Positions 1-11,618 are shown, counted from the first letter of the stretch. The stretch: DNA of 64,000 nucleotides from Guadua angustifolia (GCA_036346375.1 CM070508.1:21644852-21708851), one strand, 5' to 3'. A program made the numbers and translations. Notes: generated by a model not told the origin, from the sequence alone.

Positions 1-206
1 AACATTCTTGTGGTGTGGACCATAAAGTTTTTCTGTGATTTCTACAAAGTTGATTGATTCATTGTCTCCAACAAATAACTTAGGGTAGGAACTTTGTGAC
101 ATAGACGTGGGAAACATTTCCATGCAGATAATATCAATAACAAGTAGAAACAAGGTGTAATGAAATTATACACAAAAAAGAACTGTATAAATTGAGGAGA
201 ACAAAC

Positions 207-330
207 CGGATTATGTGACTGTAACCACATTCCAGGATTGTTGGGATTGTCAGGCTGGTATGGATCACCATGCAGGAAATCTGGTGCCACGACAAAGTAA
301 CCGGACAAAGCAACTTTGTCGGCTATCTTC
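207..330 (-). pseudogene. DLH-family exon, unit 0 (partial gene)
   Basis: One exon of a dienelactone hydrolase-like alpha/beta hydrolase, the family often annotated in grasses as endo-1,3;1,4-beta-glucanase-like. It encodes 41 residues after a split first codon and includes the motif GYFVVAPDFLHGDPY. The acceptor AG lies just above 330 and the donor GT is at 205-206. The same exon recurs at 40,297-40,420 and 63,073-63,196. The downstream exons (catalytic Cys, Asp and His) lie to the left of the window, so completeness cannot be judged. The upstream intron carries a truncated gypsy LTR and then 11 kb of nested retrotransposon, so normal splicing is doubtful. Confidence 0.75.
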
Positions 331-510
331 CTTCATAATATAAATATTTAGCATTAGTGTCAATCGTGACTGAAGGTTAGCCCTAGCAATTAACAAATGT
401 GCTTCAAACAGAGCATAAAGCACAGCTTAATTCCAGGGCCAATCTGATTTTGCAACCAAGCGCTTAACAAACTCAGCATCTCTTTATGACATCCAAAATT
501 CTACTTAGTC

Positions 511-627
511 TGTACTCACCCCGACAACAGATTACCACTACAGTAATAAACGAAATTACTATTCACCGACACTAATACAAACTCGGCCATTGGATTTCTT
601 TCTATTTAATCTCCACCATCCGTAACA
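511..627 (-). mobile_element. Truncated gypsy LTR (260 bp deleted)
   Basis: This is the remnant of the 377-bp LTR that is complete at 40,601-40,977 and 63,386-63,762. The right end (CGTAACA, the reverse complement of a TGTTACG LTR start) and the left flank TAGTC are kept. After the left terminal TGT the sequence jumps to TACTCACC, so 260 bp are missing between CTGT microhomologies. A G-rich polypurine tract (minus strand, about 628-640) directly precedes the LTR start, which makes this the 3' LTR of the minus-strand gypsy element. Confidence 0.75.
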
Positions 628-629
628 CT

Positions 630-1770
630 ACCCCCCGCTCAAAGGAGTTGCTTGTCCCCAAAAAATGGCTGATGGAAAACGAGTCTAAAGGACACCGAGG
701 TCCTCCTGTGTCGCGGCTTCAGCAGTACTCCTAACCATTTTATGAGCCCTTGGGCCACTGTGGAACTCCTTTTTTACTAGCCTTCTCTCCAGCACCTCCT
801 CCGGTTGTTGCTTTAACATCCAGCTCGGTTATTTTTGGTAGTTCGAAAAACAGTGAGTAATCCGGGTTGAAAACCTTTAATTGAGAGACATGGAATCTTG
901 GATGAACTTAGACTCTCTAGTGGTAAATCTAGTCGGTATGTTGTTTGCCCAATTTTCTCCATCACAAGATAAGGACCATAAAACCTATTTGCTAGCTTCG
1001 AAATGGCCGATTCACAGAGAATTTTATGCATAGGGTTGGAGCTACAATACTCACTCCCCTACCGAAACCTGCCGTTCTAGCCAATTCCGATCCGCTTGAA
1101 GTTTCATGCGATTCGAGCTCTTGCCAATTGTTGCCTAATCAACCCATTATACCTCTTACAGTCTTGACTTAACGCGTCTGAAACTTCTTGAAGGTAACCG
1201 CTTGGTGCCATCGGTAAAGCACCATAGTTTGGTTCAATCCCATATAAAGCTTTGAAAGGAGAGCACCTTAGTGAAGAATGGAAACTTGTGTTGTACGAGA
1301 ATTCAACAAGTGCCAACCACGACCTTCATTTTCCAAGCGACTCATGCATAGCACAACTCAAATACATTTCAAGGCACCGATTTACTTTGCTCACTTTGCC
1401 CATCCGCTTGAGGCGGTAGACCGTCTTGTATTGCGATTTAATATCCAACGCCTTAAACAGTTCACACTAGAAAAAATAGTAAAGATTTTGTCCCTATCGA
1501 AACAATGGTCTTGGTACTCCATATAGCTTTACCACATGTTCCAAAAACAGTTTTGCAACCTTTTGAGTGGAGAGCAATAAAATGAGCATATTTTGAGAAT
1601 CGATCAACCACTACCATAACCACATTATAGCCCTCCGACATTGGTAAGCGCCAATGAAGTCCATAGTTAAATCTTGACATGTAGCTTCGGAATAGGTAAG
1701 GGTTGTAGCAGTTTTTGTGCTTTAACCTTGCCCTTTTGCTAGGTGCAGACTTTGCATTGTTTAACAAACT
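630..1770 (-). pseudogene. gypsy integrase core and chromodomain-like tail (degenerate)
   Basis: Minus-strand pieces include the integrase-core stretch EGYNVVMVVVDRFSKYAHF (about 1,580-1,660), then a MALVEFSYNTSFHSS block and the linker NRFYGPYLVMEKIGQTTYRL. Unit A keeps a matching segment with a terminal AEAVTWEDLSV stretch, typical of the end of a chromodomain. Several frame breaks separate the pieces, and the zinc-binding HHCC region upstream is damaged here but readable in unit A (42,100-42,251). Not expected to be functional. Confidence 0.7.
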
Positions 1771-2599
1771 CTTCTACATGCGTTTCATTCCAATCCAACA
1801 AAACATCTTTTTAGCCTTTGATAGGTGGCATGCACCTGAATGACCTCCTACGGCCCCCGAGTGGAATGCTGAAATCACTTTGGTTTGTAGAGCCGAATTG
1901 CCACCAATCCAAATCTTACCTTGTTTCCTAATGAGTCCCTAGTGTAGCTCAAAGCCCCGATCATCTGGGCTATGGATAGCTAGTGAGCCAATCATCGTTG
2001 AGCATCTTCATCAAGAATATATGAATTAACTACTCCCTAGATCCATATGGGTTGCACTTCAAATAGCTTGCACTTCCATGAATTGTCCCGCCTTAATAAT
2101 GCATCGGCAACCACATTCTCTTTCCCTTTCTTGTACACAATTTGAAACCGTAATCCCATTAGTCGAATCATTGCTTTCCTCTACATATCTGATTGCAATC
2201 ACGATCTTCTAAATAGCATAAGCTACGGTGGTGGGCTTTTATCACAAATTCATTTCATTTGTAAATAAGATCGCCACCTTTCTACCGCCAAAGATCAAAG
2301 CTAAAACTCTTTTTCAAATATAGACAGATTTTGGTGCCCTGAACAGAGAGTTAAAATGCTACCAGATGTCTATGTTGTAACAGCATAGCTCCTACCCCTT
2401 GATCACATGCATCGGTTTCTATTTCAAAACCGTGCTCAAAATCAGGTAACCCAAGGTACTAGTGTAGTTGACATGGCCTTCAATTTGAGAAAAGCTTCTT
2501 CGGCCTACTCATCCCATCCAAAAGTCTTTCTCTTCAACAATTTGGTTAATGGTTTCACCAATATGCCATAATCTTTAACGAATTTTCTAGAATACCCGG

Positions 2600-3612
2600 T
2601 CAATCCTAAAAATCCTCACAATTCAGTCATTCCTCGGTCTTGGCCATTCTATCATCACTTGAGTCTTTATGGGATTTGTAGCCACTCCTTGATCTGATAT
2701 AATATGGCCCAAGTATTCCAGTTGCTTCTGAGCAAAAGTGCACTTAGATCTCTTTACAAAGAATTGATGTTCCTTAGAGTTTGCAAGACTGCTCTCAAAT
2801 GTTCTACATGAGTGTTGATATCCAGGCTATAGAATAGTATATCATCTATAAACACCAATACACACTTCCTAAGATAAGGTGCCAAAACCGAGTTCATTAC
2901 GCACTAAAATGCTGCCGGAGCATTTGTAAGACCGAATGGCATGACTTTAAATTGATACTGGCATTGATGGGTCTTAAATGCTGTCTTGATTCCATCCTCT
3001 TCTTTCATGCAAATTTGATGGTACTCTACTCTGAGATCCAACTTCGAGAAATATTTGGTACGGACTAATTCATCTAACAGCTCATCTATAACAGGCATTG
3101 GAAACTTGTTTTTGATGGTAAGGTCATTTAGGCGTTGATAGTCCACACAAAACCTCCATAAGCCGTCTTTTTTTTTGCACTAATAACACCGGAGAAGCAA
3201 AAGGACTTACACCGGTGTGATTATTCCATCCTCGAGCATTTCAGCCACCTGTCTTTCGATCTCATCTTTATGCAACAGTGAATACCGTTATGGTCTTGAA
3301 TTAACTGGAGTAGCTCTTGGAATAAGGGTTATGGCATGGTCATATTTTCTCCTAGGAGGCAATCCCTTTGGCTCGGAAAACACATTTGCATGCTATTCTA
3401 ACGCTTCCTTGACTATTTTCAGAATTGGCTTGTTTCTCTCTACATTCTCTGCTTCCACAACCGCCAACGCCCAAATGTCATTTCCCCTTCTCCATTTATC
3501 CAGTTGTTCTATGGACAGAGACTTAATTTCGTTTCTTTCAATTCCTTTCACACCTTGTATCAGAATTCTCTTGCCGTTGTGATCAAATTCAGCTGTCCTC
3601 TCCTTCCAATTG
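2600..3612 (-). pseudogene. gypsy reverse transcriptase (degenerate)
   Basis: Minus-strand RT segments include DYQRLNDLTIKNKFPMPVIDE, a core ending in MPFGLTNAPAAF (about 2,904-3,146), and the FIDDIL catalytic box with YLGHIIS further left. A connecting region (ERQVAEMLEDGIITP type) lies at about 3,200-3,290. In-frame stops interrupt the domain between these blocks. At 3,612 the gypsy sequence is cut by the copia insertion and resumes at 11,315. Confidence 0.75.
3608..3612. repeat. Copia target-site duplication, left copy
   Basis: AATTG directly precedes the copia 5' LTR and matches 11,315-11,319 directly after the 3' LTR. This defines the insertion of the copia element into the gypsy element. 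Confidence 0.9.
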
Positions 3613-5444
3613 TGTGAAATCATGTGATGAAAAATTGGCTGAATGGTGAAATTGGCATTGTAAAGTGATTTTGGTTATGGCATGTGTGGTGCTTGTGCAT
3701 GTGCTATGTTGAGATGATTATCATGCTGGTGATAGCATGATGGAGTTTTGCTTAATGCAATGCACTCGTGTGAGTGGTTGCATGGATTAATCTTGAGTCA
3801 AGTCGTGGACTTGTGCTCGGACGTGTTGTTTGTTACTTCATGTGCGTGTGTTGCTCGAGGCTTAACGTGGTCGATGACGGACGGAACTAGGTTCATGGAG
3901 GAACCGAGGTTCGAGACTAGGTTCGTGGAGGAATCGAGGTCTTGGTGGTCAAGGATGTCATGCGGAACGTTCGGGCTAGAGAACATGCATATGAAGGTGG
4001 TTAGTCACGTATGTGTAGTGTGGGCCGATCATGCGTGCAAAGTTTTGGTTTTGGCCATGTTGGGCCTGTTGAGATAGATACTGAACTCTTTCCATGTTGG
4101 AAGTGGAGTCGTATTCAATCTCTGTGTGTTTGCTCAGATAAATAGGAGGAGGTGTCCCTGCTTATTCTTGAGCGTTCAGTATTAGGTTTGTACTCTTGTG
4201 TGGGAGTACTTTAGACAAAAGAAATAAAGATCAATCTAGCAATCCAAGTATCTCTGTGTGGATGAGTTTTCTTGCGTGAGTTTTGACAAATGCCTTACGG
4301 TGTGAAGAAAACAAATCAAGAGTGATCGTGTATGCCTGCATCACGTCAACTAGAAGATTGATGATGATCTGGACATGATCTTGCTTTTGGTGATTAGAAG
4401 ATTGATCCGTGGCAATTGAAGCCCTCTCTGGTGTTTGGTTCGTCACAGCCTTGAAGGTGAAATTTGGTTTCCTCGTCATTAGATGCATTAGTCCAATTGC
4501 GAAGGTAATATCTCTTGATCCGTAAATCCGATTGGATTGATTCTTATTGGGTTTGATTCATAATTGAATCTAGTTTCTACAGTTAAAATTTCATATCAAT
4601 CCAACGGTTAGATCTTTGGCAATTCGTGGTCGCCCAGATTGCTAACCTGGTCGCCAAACAGTAGATCGCTAATTGGTTCAGTCATCTTGCGAAGGTCATA
4701 TCTTTTGATCCGTAGATCCGACTGAGTTGATTCTTTTTTTGTTCACTTCGGAATTGAGTCTAGTTTATACATTTAAAATTTCACATCAATCCAACGGTTA
4801 AATCTTCTGTAATTTGTGGTCGCCCTGATTGATGTCCTGCTCGCCCGACTGCTCGTGTGGTCGCCCAGATTCAGTCATCTTGCAAAGGACATAACTTTAG
4901 ATCCGTACATCCGATTGACCTGATTCTTTTTGTGTTAGTTGTGGAATGGAGTCTAGTTTCTACAGTTAAAATTTCACGTCAATCCAACGGCTGGATCTTT
5001 GATAATTTCTATTTTAGTAGACGGGTATCGGTCTGCTCGCCCAGACCGCGCGTGGTCGCCCAACAGTTTACGTGCTCGCCCAACCTGCTCGCCCAAGTGC
5101 CAGAGTGCTCGCCCATGTGCCCAACCTGCTCGCCCAAGTGTCCTACTGCTCGCCCAAGTGCCCTACTGGTCGCCCAGGTGCCCAAACTGGTCGCCCAAGT
5201 GTCCCATCGCCGCTCAAGTGCTCTATTGGTCGCCCAAGTGCCCAAACCGGTCGCCTAAGTGTCCTCATTGTCGCCCAAGTGTTTCATCGTCGATGATCGG
5301 CTCATCTTGGTCTCCCAACTGCGTAAACGGTCTTCAAGCAATTTGAGTTCAATTGAGGTGTTTGAAAAGTTTGAAAATTTGATTTTAGCTTCAGCGCAAT
5401 CATTCACCCCCTCGATTGCTACATTAGTATATTTCGATCCTACA
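3613..5444 (+). repeat. 5' LTR of the copia element
   Basis: Begins TGTGAAATC and ends CGATCCTACA. It contains three diverged copies of a block of about 185 bp (about 4,495-4,650, 4,680-4,830 and 4,865-5,010), each with ATCCGTA, GTTAAAATTTCA and AATCCAACGG, followed by an array of 20-21-bp units with core CGCCCAAGTG (about 5,035-5,285). The downstream 3' LTR shares this structure with small differences in the array. Confidence 0.88.
5035..5285 (+). repeat. CGCCCAAGTG tandem array inside the 5' LTR
   Basis: About a dozen units of roughly 20-21 bp, each centred on CGCCCAAGTG with alternating CTGCT, CTGGT, CCCAAAC or CCTACT fillers. The same array is in the 3' LTR (about 10,905-11,160) with a different unit order. 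The related solo LTR at 57,744-59,499 lacks it and has TTGGTCCGTC-type repeats instead. Confidence 0.8.
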
Positions 5445-5446
5445 AG

Positions 5447-5461
5447 TGGTATCGAGCAAGG
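5447..5461 (+). promoter_or_regulatory. Primer-binding site, tRNA-Met type
   Basis: TGGTATCGAGCAAGG starts two bases after the 5' LTR. It matches the usual plant copia primer site TGGTATCAGAGC with one base missing. The missing base may reduce priming. Confidence 0.75.
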
Positions 5462-5501
5462 TTTTTCTAATTAATCTTAACCGTAATTAGAATCAGTAGC
5501 G

Positions 5502-6516
5502 ATGGATAGGTATTCGACAAAACCTTGTGTTTTCGATGGTGTTGATTTTCGCTTTGGAAAGCGAAGATGGAGGCATACATTCAAGCTCGTGGCTTTACAA
5601 CTGGGAGAAGGTGTACAAACCATATCAAGTTCCCGAGAATGATCAAGTCAATGAAACCAATCAAGCACAAAGTTGAAGCGAATAGCGAGCACGAAATTTG
5701 ATCATCCAAGGTTTGGGAAGAAGTGACTTGATCGCGTGATCCATCTCAAGTCTCAAGATATGAGGTATGGAAATCTCTTTGTGATTACCATGAGGATCTA
5801 ACACTATCAAAGAGGTTCGCCAAGATATATATAAGAAAGAATACATGCGATTTGAGATGAAGCCTGGTGAGTCACTAGATGATTTCTTTGCACGTTTCAA
5901 TAAGATTCTTAGCAACTTACGTGCTGTTGGAGTTTACTTTGATGAGGCTACTAATGCTAGACAATTGCTTGGTGCATTAGACATGTCTATTTGGGAAATG
6001 AAAGTTACATCCATTAGAGAATCAACTGTCATGAGTGATCTTACTGTAGATGTTCTTTCTCCTAAGCTAAAAACTCATGAATTGGATGTTCTTGCTAGGA
6101 GGACTGATTATAAATCAATTGCATTGACCTCTCAATCTAGCATGTCTCAAAATAATGCTTCTTCAAGTTTTGTCTTGTCCTTCTTGTCTTCACTAACCGA
6201 TGAACAGATTGAGGAATTTCCAGAAGAAGACTTGGTATCACTTTCTTCTCGTTTTTATAAAGCCTTGCAGAATGTGAGAATGAGAAAGAAAGTTGGTGGT
6301 GGCCCTCCAAGGTGCTATGAGTGTGGTGATCTCAACCACATGCGTTCAAATTGTCCTAAACTCGCAGGTAAAGCATCAAGAGAGGAGGACAATGACAAAA
6401 GAAAAGAGAAGAAGAAGTTTTCTCCAAGAAATAGAAAGAAGAACTTCATCAACAGCAAAGTTGTCCACCGGGTCCTTTCCGCTCTTGAACAAGTCAATTT
6501 GAGTGATGTGGATTAG
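5502..6516 (+). pseudogene. copia gag-like ORF with CCHC zinc knuckle (frameshifted)
   Basis: The natural start appears to be the ATG at 5,502 (MDRYSTKPCVFDGVDF). A one-base loss near 5,555 breaks the frame at the conserved phenylalanine-tryptophan position, and further damage follows. From 5,845 the frame is open for 223 residues: a gag helical region (GESLDDFFARFNKILSNL), then a CX2CX4HX4C knuckle CYECGDLNHMRSNC near residue 155, then a lysine-rich tail and a stop at 6,514-6,516. In copia elements gag forms the virus-like particle and binds RNA. No pol domain follows. Confidence 0.75.
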
Positions 6517-6558
6517 GAGAGCGGTGAAGATGATACAACAACTTCAAGCAAACATGAA

Positions 6559-6807
6559 TTGACGTGGTTGTGTCTCATGGCTAGGAGTGATGTAAGCTTC
6601 ACCGAGGACGATCATGACAGCGATTGCAATGAGGTAGAACCTTCTTACGATGAATTAACTATTGCTGTTGTTCGTCTTGGAAAATTGCTTGACAAACGCG
6701 ACAAGAAGATTAAGAAACATGATGTTCTTGTGGAATCTTTGAATGCTGAAATTGCTAGAATTAAATCTTTGATTCTGATGATGATGCTTGCAAATCATGT
6801 GACTTAA
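6559..6807 (+). pseudogene. Acidic/coiled-coil fragment of copia internal region
   Basis: Short reading frame, 82 residues, with an acidic stretch (DDHDSDCNEVEPSYDEL) and a charged helical segment. The layout resembles the coiled-coil part of other non-autonomous copia gag proteins, including the one at 21,270-22,217 (EGEPSYEELMNMLEELNEFL). It looks like the continuation of the gag gene after a stop at 6,516. No function is assigned beyond that. Confidence 0.55.
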
Positions 6808-7163
6808 TTCTGATGAGCTTATTGTGCTTAGGAAAGAACATGTTTCTTTGTTAGAACAAGTCAATGCTTTGAAAAGAAAGAAAATGAGAAACATGTTAAA
6901 AACGCTAGTGTTCAACTGTTGATTTGCATGATATAACTCATTGTTCTAAATGTGCTATATCGAATTGAAGTTGCATGATGCAAATGCTAGGGTTTCTCAA
7001 ATAATGATGCTATGCTCACTCATGAGGTTCTTTCATGTTCAACTTGTCGCAAAAGTAAAGGAAAAGTGGACGTTCCATGTAATAACTGTTTAACTCTTTC
7101 TCAAAAGGTTGATTACTTGGAAAAATCTTTAGAACGGTTCACTATCGAAAGAAAAACCTAAAC

Positions 7164-7863
7164 ATGATTTTGGATCAAACAAAAGTCAAGACTCATCACA
7201 AAGGTTTAGGTTTTGATTCTTATGCTCATTATAAGTCGCATGCTCCTACTGTTGTTAAGACACTTGAAAGAGGAAAACTTGAGATTGCAAATGAGCCTAA
7301 GAAAACGATTTTCAAATCTGCTGGTGTGTTATCTTCTACTATAATGAATGCAAATGTTACTCATTACTAAAGCTAAACATCATGTTAAGTACACTTGCAC
7401 TCATTGTGGTAGAGATGAACACTTAGTAGATTTTTGCTTTAGACTAGCCAAACAGCAAAAGAAAGAGAAGACTAAGGCTAGGTCTAATTTCAGGAAGGCA
7501 CATTTTACTCCTCATTTTGTGCCTAGGGTGATGCAAACACCTTTTGTTGCAAGAAACACGGGAAAGGGCAAATCTGATTTTGTGAACAAGCATACTCGTG
7601 TTGTGCCTAGGGTGATGCAAACACCTTTTGTTGCAAGAAACACGGGAAAGGGCAAATCTGATTTTGTGAACAAGCATACTCGTGTTGTGCCTAGGGTGAT
7701 GCAAACACCTTTTGTTGCAAGAAACACGGGAAAGGGCAAATCTGATTTTGTGAACAAGCATACTCGTGTTGTGCCTACTCGTCGTGTGTCTCAGTACTGG
7801 ATTCCTAAATGCTTTATTTCTAACCCCAGAACCGAGGCCTCGACATCTTCTTGTGCTATGTAG
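7164..7863 (+). pseudogene. copia internal ORFs with three 84-bp repeats
   Basis: Two overlapping frames (7,164-7,370 and 7,348-7,863). The second has a knuckle-like CTHCGRDEHLVDFCF motif and then three tandem copies of a 28-residue unit starting RVMQTPFVARNTGKGK. The product is very basic. It lies where pol would be in an autonomous copia element. The knuckle resembles the second CCHC motif of non-autonomous copia gag proteins. No catalytic motif was seen. Confidence 0.6.
7519..7770 (+). repeat. 3 x 84-bp in-frame tandem repeat
   Basis: GTGCCTAGGGTG recurs at 7,519, 7,603 and 7,687. The three 84-bp units look identical, and the period keeps the reading frame. Confidence 0.92.
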
Positions 7864-7989
7864 GCTTTTCAGGATTGGGTTGGAGAACAGAACCTTAGTG
7901 GATCTTGGTCTTTTGCAAGATGGGATCAAGACTTGGATGGTTCTCACCCTTGAGATGATTTTCAAGAGGCATGTGCAATAATTCTTCAT

Positions 7990-9478
7990 CTACTTTGTGA
8001 GCTATTTTTGTTCACTCATGTCTTTTACACTCACAGATATCTAATTGTGACATTAGATGACATGTTTGTTCATATGCTCATATGTATCCCCCGCATATCT
8101 TATATCATGTCTTTCATGCTCGAACTTATTTGTCATGATTCATGCTTATGCTTAATCGAACATATCATGATAACTCAAGCACATGTATATCATCATCTCC
8201 TCTCTGTTGATTTCATTGGTTATCCATTTGATGGGGAGTTAATGCTTTTTAGTGAAAGTTTCTTTTGGTTGCTTTTGGGGAGGTTTGTTCTTTCAACCTT
8301 TTGTTTTCAATTTAATCCTTCAAGTGATATTCTCAGAGAAGTTTTTTAAGATGGTTGTTTTGAGGGGAGCTTGTGAAAAACCTTGTAATATTGTGTAGCA
8401 TGTTTTTGTTTCGTGTGTTTCTTAAATGAAAAACAAAAATTTGAAAAACAAAAAAGTAATTGAGCATTGTATTTCATACACATATGTCATTTGAAGCCAT
8501 GTTTATGCTACAAGGGTCTTCGCAACTTTCGCTTATACATATATGGTGTAGTTTATGTCATGACTTTTTAAATGGAATGACAACTTGAATTAAATCTTGT
8601 CATGGTTGAACTTTCTTAGCTATCTTGATCACCTTTCAAAAAATGCTAAATATGAAAGTTGAGTGCTAAAGCTCAAAAAGTGATTGTTGATAAAAGCAAG
8701 ATCAAGGTTATGTATCGTCGCACTTCTTCTTTTTAGAGGCCTATCATTGCACTATGATATGAACTTGGAAGAGGTTGTGTATGACCGAAACCATAAAACC
8801 TTAAGCTTGTGATTGCTTGGCATGGTTGAAAAGTAAGGCCGATGGTGCATGTAATTCCTTGCAATTGTTATTGTTCCAATCAAAGTAATGAATCGCTTTT
8901 TCAAAGCACAAATAAAGTGCACAAAATTCAATGTTTTCGGTTTTAAGATTGTTGAGAAAGGGAGATCATGCCATGCAAAAATCGTTAATAGTACTTGATT
9001 TCTAGTTATGCTTACTCTACATTGTTTATGTGTAGATTTGAGGGTGCAAGTACTGTTGATAGCATGACTTGGTGATCAAGTTGTTTCATTTGTGCATGAT
9101 TCATAATGCTCAGTACATAAAAAAAAGGAAAACAACAAACATAAAGGGGGAGAAGTTTCTCTTTTTGCATTCTTGATGAACCCATTGACAAAGGGGGAGA
9201 AATTTTGGAATCAAAGGGAGAATTTTTGGTTACACATTGCACATTCACACACACTTTTCTTCTTTCTGTTAGGGGGAGTTTCTCTTTGTCACAGGGGGAG
9301 ATTTCTTTTTAGATAAGGGGAGATTTTGTTTCTTCTTTGTAGGGATTTTCTCTTTGTCTTTTGGTCACCTTGTTTGTCTTTCTGCTTTTATAAACAAAAT
9401 TTCTTACATCTGTTCTTGTGAGGTGAATGCCAATGTTCGTGTCAAATTGTGTTGCCAATGTTTTCATCAAGGGGAGAT
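7990..9478 (+). other. Non-coding 3' internal region of the copia element
   Basis: AT-rich sequence without convincing coding content. From about 9,140 it carries repeated purine-rich AAGGGGGAGAAATTT-like motifs, often seen in grass copia elements, and it ends with the polypurine tract just before the 3' LTR. Confidence 0.65.
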
Positions 9479-11314
9479 TGTGAAATCATGTGATGAAAAA
9501 TTGGTGAATGGTGAAATTGGCATTGTAAAGTGATTTTGGTTATGGCATGTGTGGTGCTTGTGCATGTGCTATGTTGAGATGATTATCATTTGGTGATAGC
9601 ATGATGGAGTTTTGCTTAATGCAATGCACTCGTGTGAGTGGTTGCATGGATTAATCTTGAGTCAAGTCGTGGACTTGTGCTCGGACGTGTTGTTTGTTAC
9701 TTCATGTGCGTGTGTTGCTCGAGGGCTTAACGTGGTCGATGACGGACCGGAACTAGGTTCATGGAGGAACCGAGGTTCGAGACTAGGTTCGTGGAGGAAT
9801 CGAGGTCTTGGTGGTCAAGGATGTCATGCGGAACGTTCGGGCTAGAGAACATGCATATGAAGGTTGGTTAGTCACGTATGTGCGGCGAGTGGGCTGATCA
9901 TGCGTGCAAAGTTTTGGTTTTGGCCATGTTGGGCCAAGTTGAGATAGATACTGAACTCTTTCCATGTTGGAAGTGGAGTCGATTCAATCTCTGTGTGTTT
10001 GCTCAGATAAATAGGAGGAGGTGTCCCTGCTTATTCTTGAGCGCTCAGTATTAGGTTTGTACTCTTGTGTGGGAGTACTTTAGACAAAAGAAATAAAGAT
10101 CAATCTAGCAATCCAAGTATCTCGTGTGGATGAGTTTTCTTGCGTGAGTTTTGACCGCGACAAAGGTGAAGAAAACAAATCAAGAGTGATCGTGCATGCC
10201 TGCATCACGTCAACTAGAAGATTGATGATGATCTGGACATGATCTTGCTTTTGGTGATTAGAAGATTGATCCGTGGCAATTGAAGCCCTCTCTGGTGTTT
10301 GGTTCGTCACAGCCTTGAAGGTGAAATTTGGTTTCCTCGTCATTAGATGCATTAGTCCAATTGCGAAGGTAATATCTCTTGATCCGTAAATCCGATTGGA
10401 TTGATTCTTATTGGGTTTGATTCGTAATTGAATCTAGTTTCTACAGTTAAAATTTCATATCAATCCAACGGTTAGATCTTTGGCAATTCGTGGTCGCTCA
10501 GATTGCTAACCTGGTCGCCAAACAGTAGATCGCTAATTGGTTCAGTCATCTTGCGAAGGTCATATCTTTTGATCCGTAGATCCGATCGAGTTGATTATTT
10601 TTTTGTTCACTTCAGAATTGAGTCTAGTTTATAAATTTAAAATTTCACATCAATCCAACGGTTAGATCTTCTATAATTTGTGGTCGCCCTGATTGATGTC
10701 CTGCTCGCCCGACTGCTCGTGTGGTCGCCCAGATTCAGTCATCTTGCGAAGGACATAACTTTAGATCCGTACATCCGATTGACCTGATTCTTTTTGTGTT
10801 AGTTGCGGAATTGAGTCTAGTTTCTGCAGTTAAAATTTCACGTCAATCCAACGGCTGGATCTTTGATAATTTCTATTTTAGTAGACGGGTATCGGTCTGC
10901 TCGCCCAAACCGCGCGTGGTCGCCCAACAGTTTACGTGCTCGCCCAACCTGCTCGCCCAAGTGCCAGAGTGCTCGCCCAAGTGCCCAACCTGCTCGCCCA
11001 AGTGTCCTACTGCTCGCCCAAGTGCCCTACTGGTCGCCTAGGTGCCCAAACTGGTCGCCCAAGTGTCCTACTGGTCGCCCAAGTGCTCTACTGGTCGCCC
11101 AAGTGCCCAAACTGGTCGCCCAAGTGTCCTACTGGTCGCCCAAGTGCTTTCTTCGTCGCCTGATCGGTCTCATTGGTCTCCCAACTGCGTAAACTGGTCT
11201 TCAAGCAATTTGAGTTCAATTGAGGTGTTTGAAAAGTTTGAAAATTTGATTTTAGCTTCCGCGCAATCATTCACCCCCCCTCTGATTGCTACATTAGTAT
11301 ATTTCGATCCTACA
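9479..11314 (+). repeat. 3' LTR of the copia element
   Basis: 1,836 bp, starts TGTGAAATC and ends CCTACA, near-identical to 3,613-5,444 by eye. It is followed at 11,315 by the target duplication AATTG. It contains the CGCCCAAGTG array at about 10,905-11,160. Confidence 0.88.
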
Positions 11315-11402
11315 AATTGCATGTCATAGGACTGTGTGTATTCATCCAATCCATCCCTGACATTGCTTCGTATGCTCCCAACTCTAACACCCTCAAATCC
11401 GT

Positions 11403-11618
11403 TTAGAAAGTGTGGCCCTCCGTCCACCATTCTAGCATAGGTACCCAATTGTCACATTGTAACATGTCCCCATTGGCCACCCTGACTTCCATTGATTTGG
11501 TCTTTTGCAGAACGCGTCCAATCTTTTGCAAAAACCCTACATTCACAAAACTATGGGAGCTGCCCAAATCCAAGAGTATAAGCATAACTTGATTTCTAAC
11601 CAAAGCTAAAATGCGCAC
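11403..11618 (-). pseudogene. gypsy aspartic protease
   Basis: Minus-strand frame of 71 residues with the retropepsin motif as ILLDLGSSHSF, where D-S/T-G is expected, so the residue after the catalytic Asp is Leu. The motif HTF(A/V)NV-type flank and MEVRVANGD follow the family pattern. It continues the gypsy element cut at 3,612. The changed active-site triad suggests an inactive enzyme. Confidence 0.75.

Larger units (their letters stand above)
3613..11314 (+). mobile_element. Complete non-autonomous Ty1/copia retrotransposon (7.7 kb)
   Basis: A structurally complete element: 5' LTR 3,613-5,444, a primer-binding site of initiator-tRNA-Met type from 5,447, a gag-like region, several short ORFs, a polypurine tract (AAGGGGAGAT, about 9,469-9,478), 3' LTR 9,479-11,314, and target duplications AATTG on both sides. 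No integrase, reverse transcriptase or RNase H could be found, so mobility would depend on an autonomous partner. The copia assignment rests on the Met-type primer site, the TGTGAAATC...CCTACA termini and the gag zinc-knuckle arrangement. The two LTRs are close to identical by eye, suggesting fairly recent insertion. Confidence 0.88.

Noticed and set aside
4857..5346. Cys/Ser/Pro-rich frames over the CGCCCAAGTG array
   Set aside because: Several frames on both strands are open only because of the short tandem repeat within an LTR.
7444..7989. 181-residue minus-strand frame
   Set aside because: Shadow of the three 84-bp repeats of the copia ORF on the plus strand.
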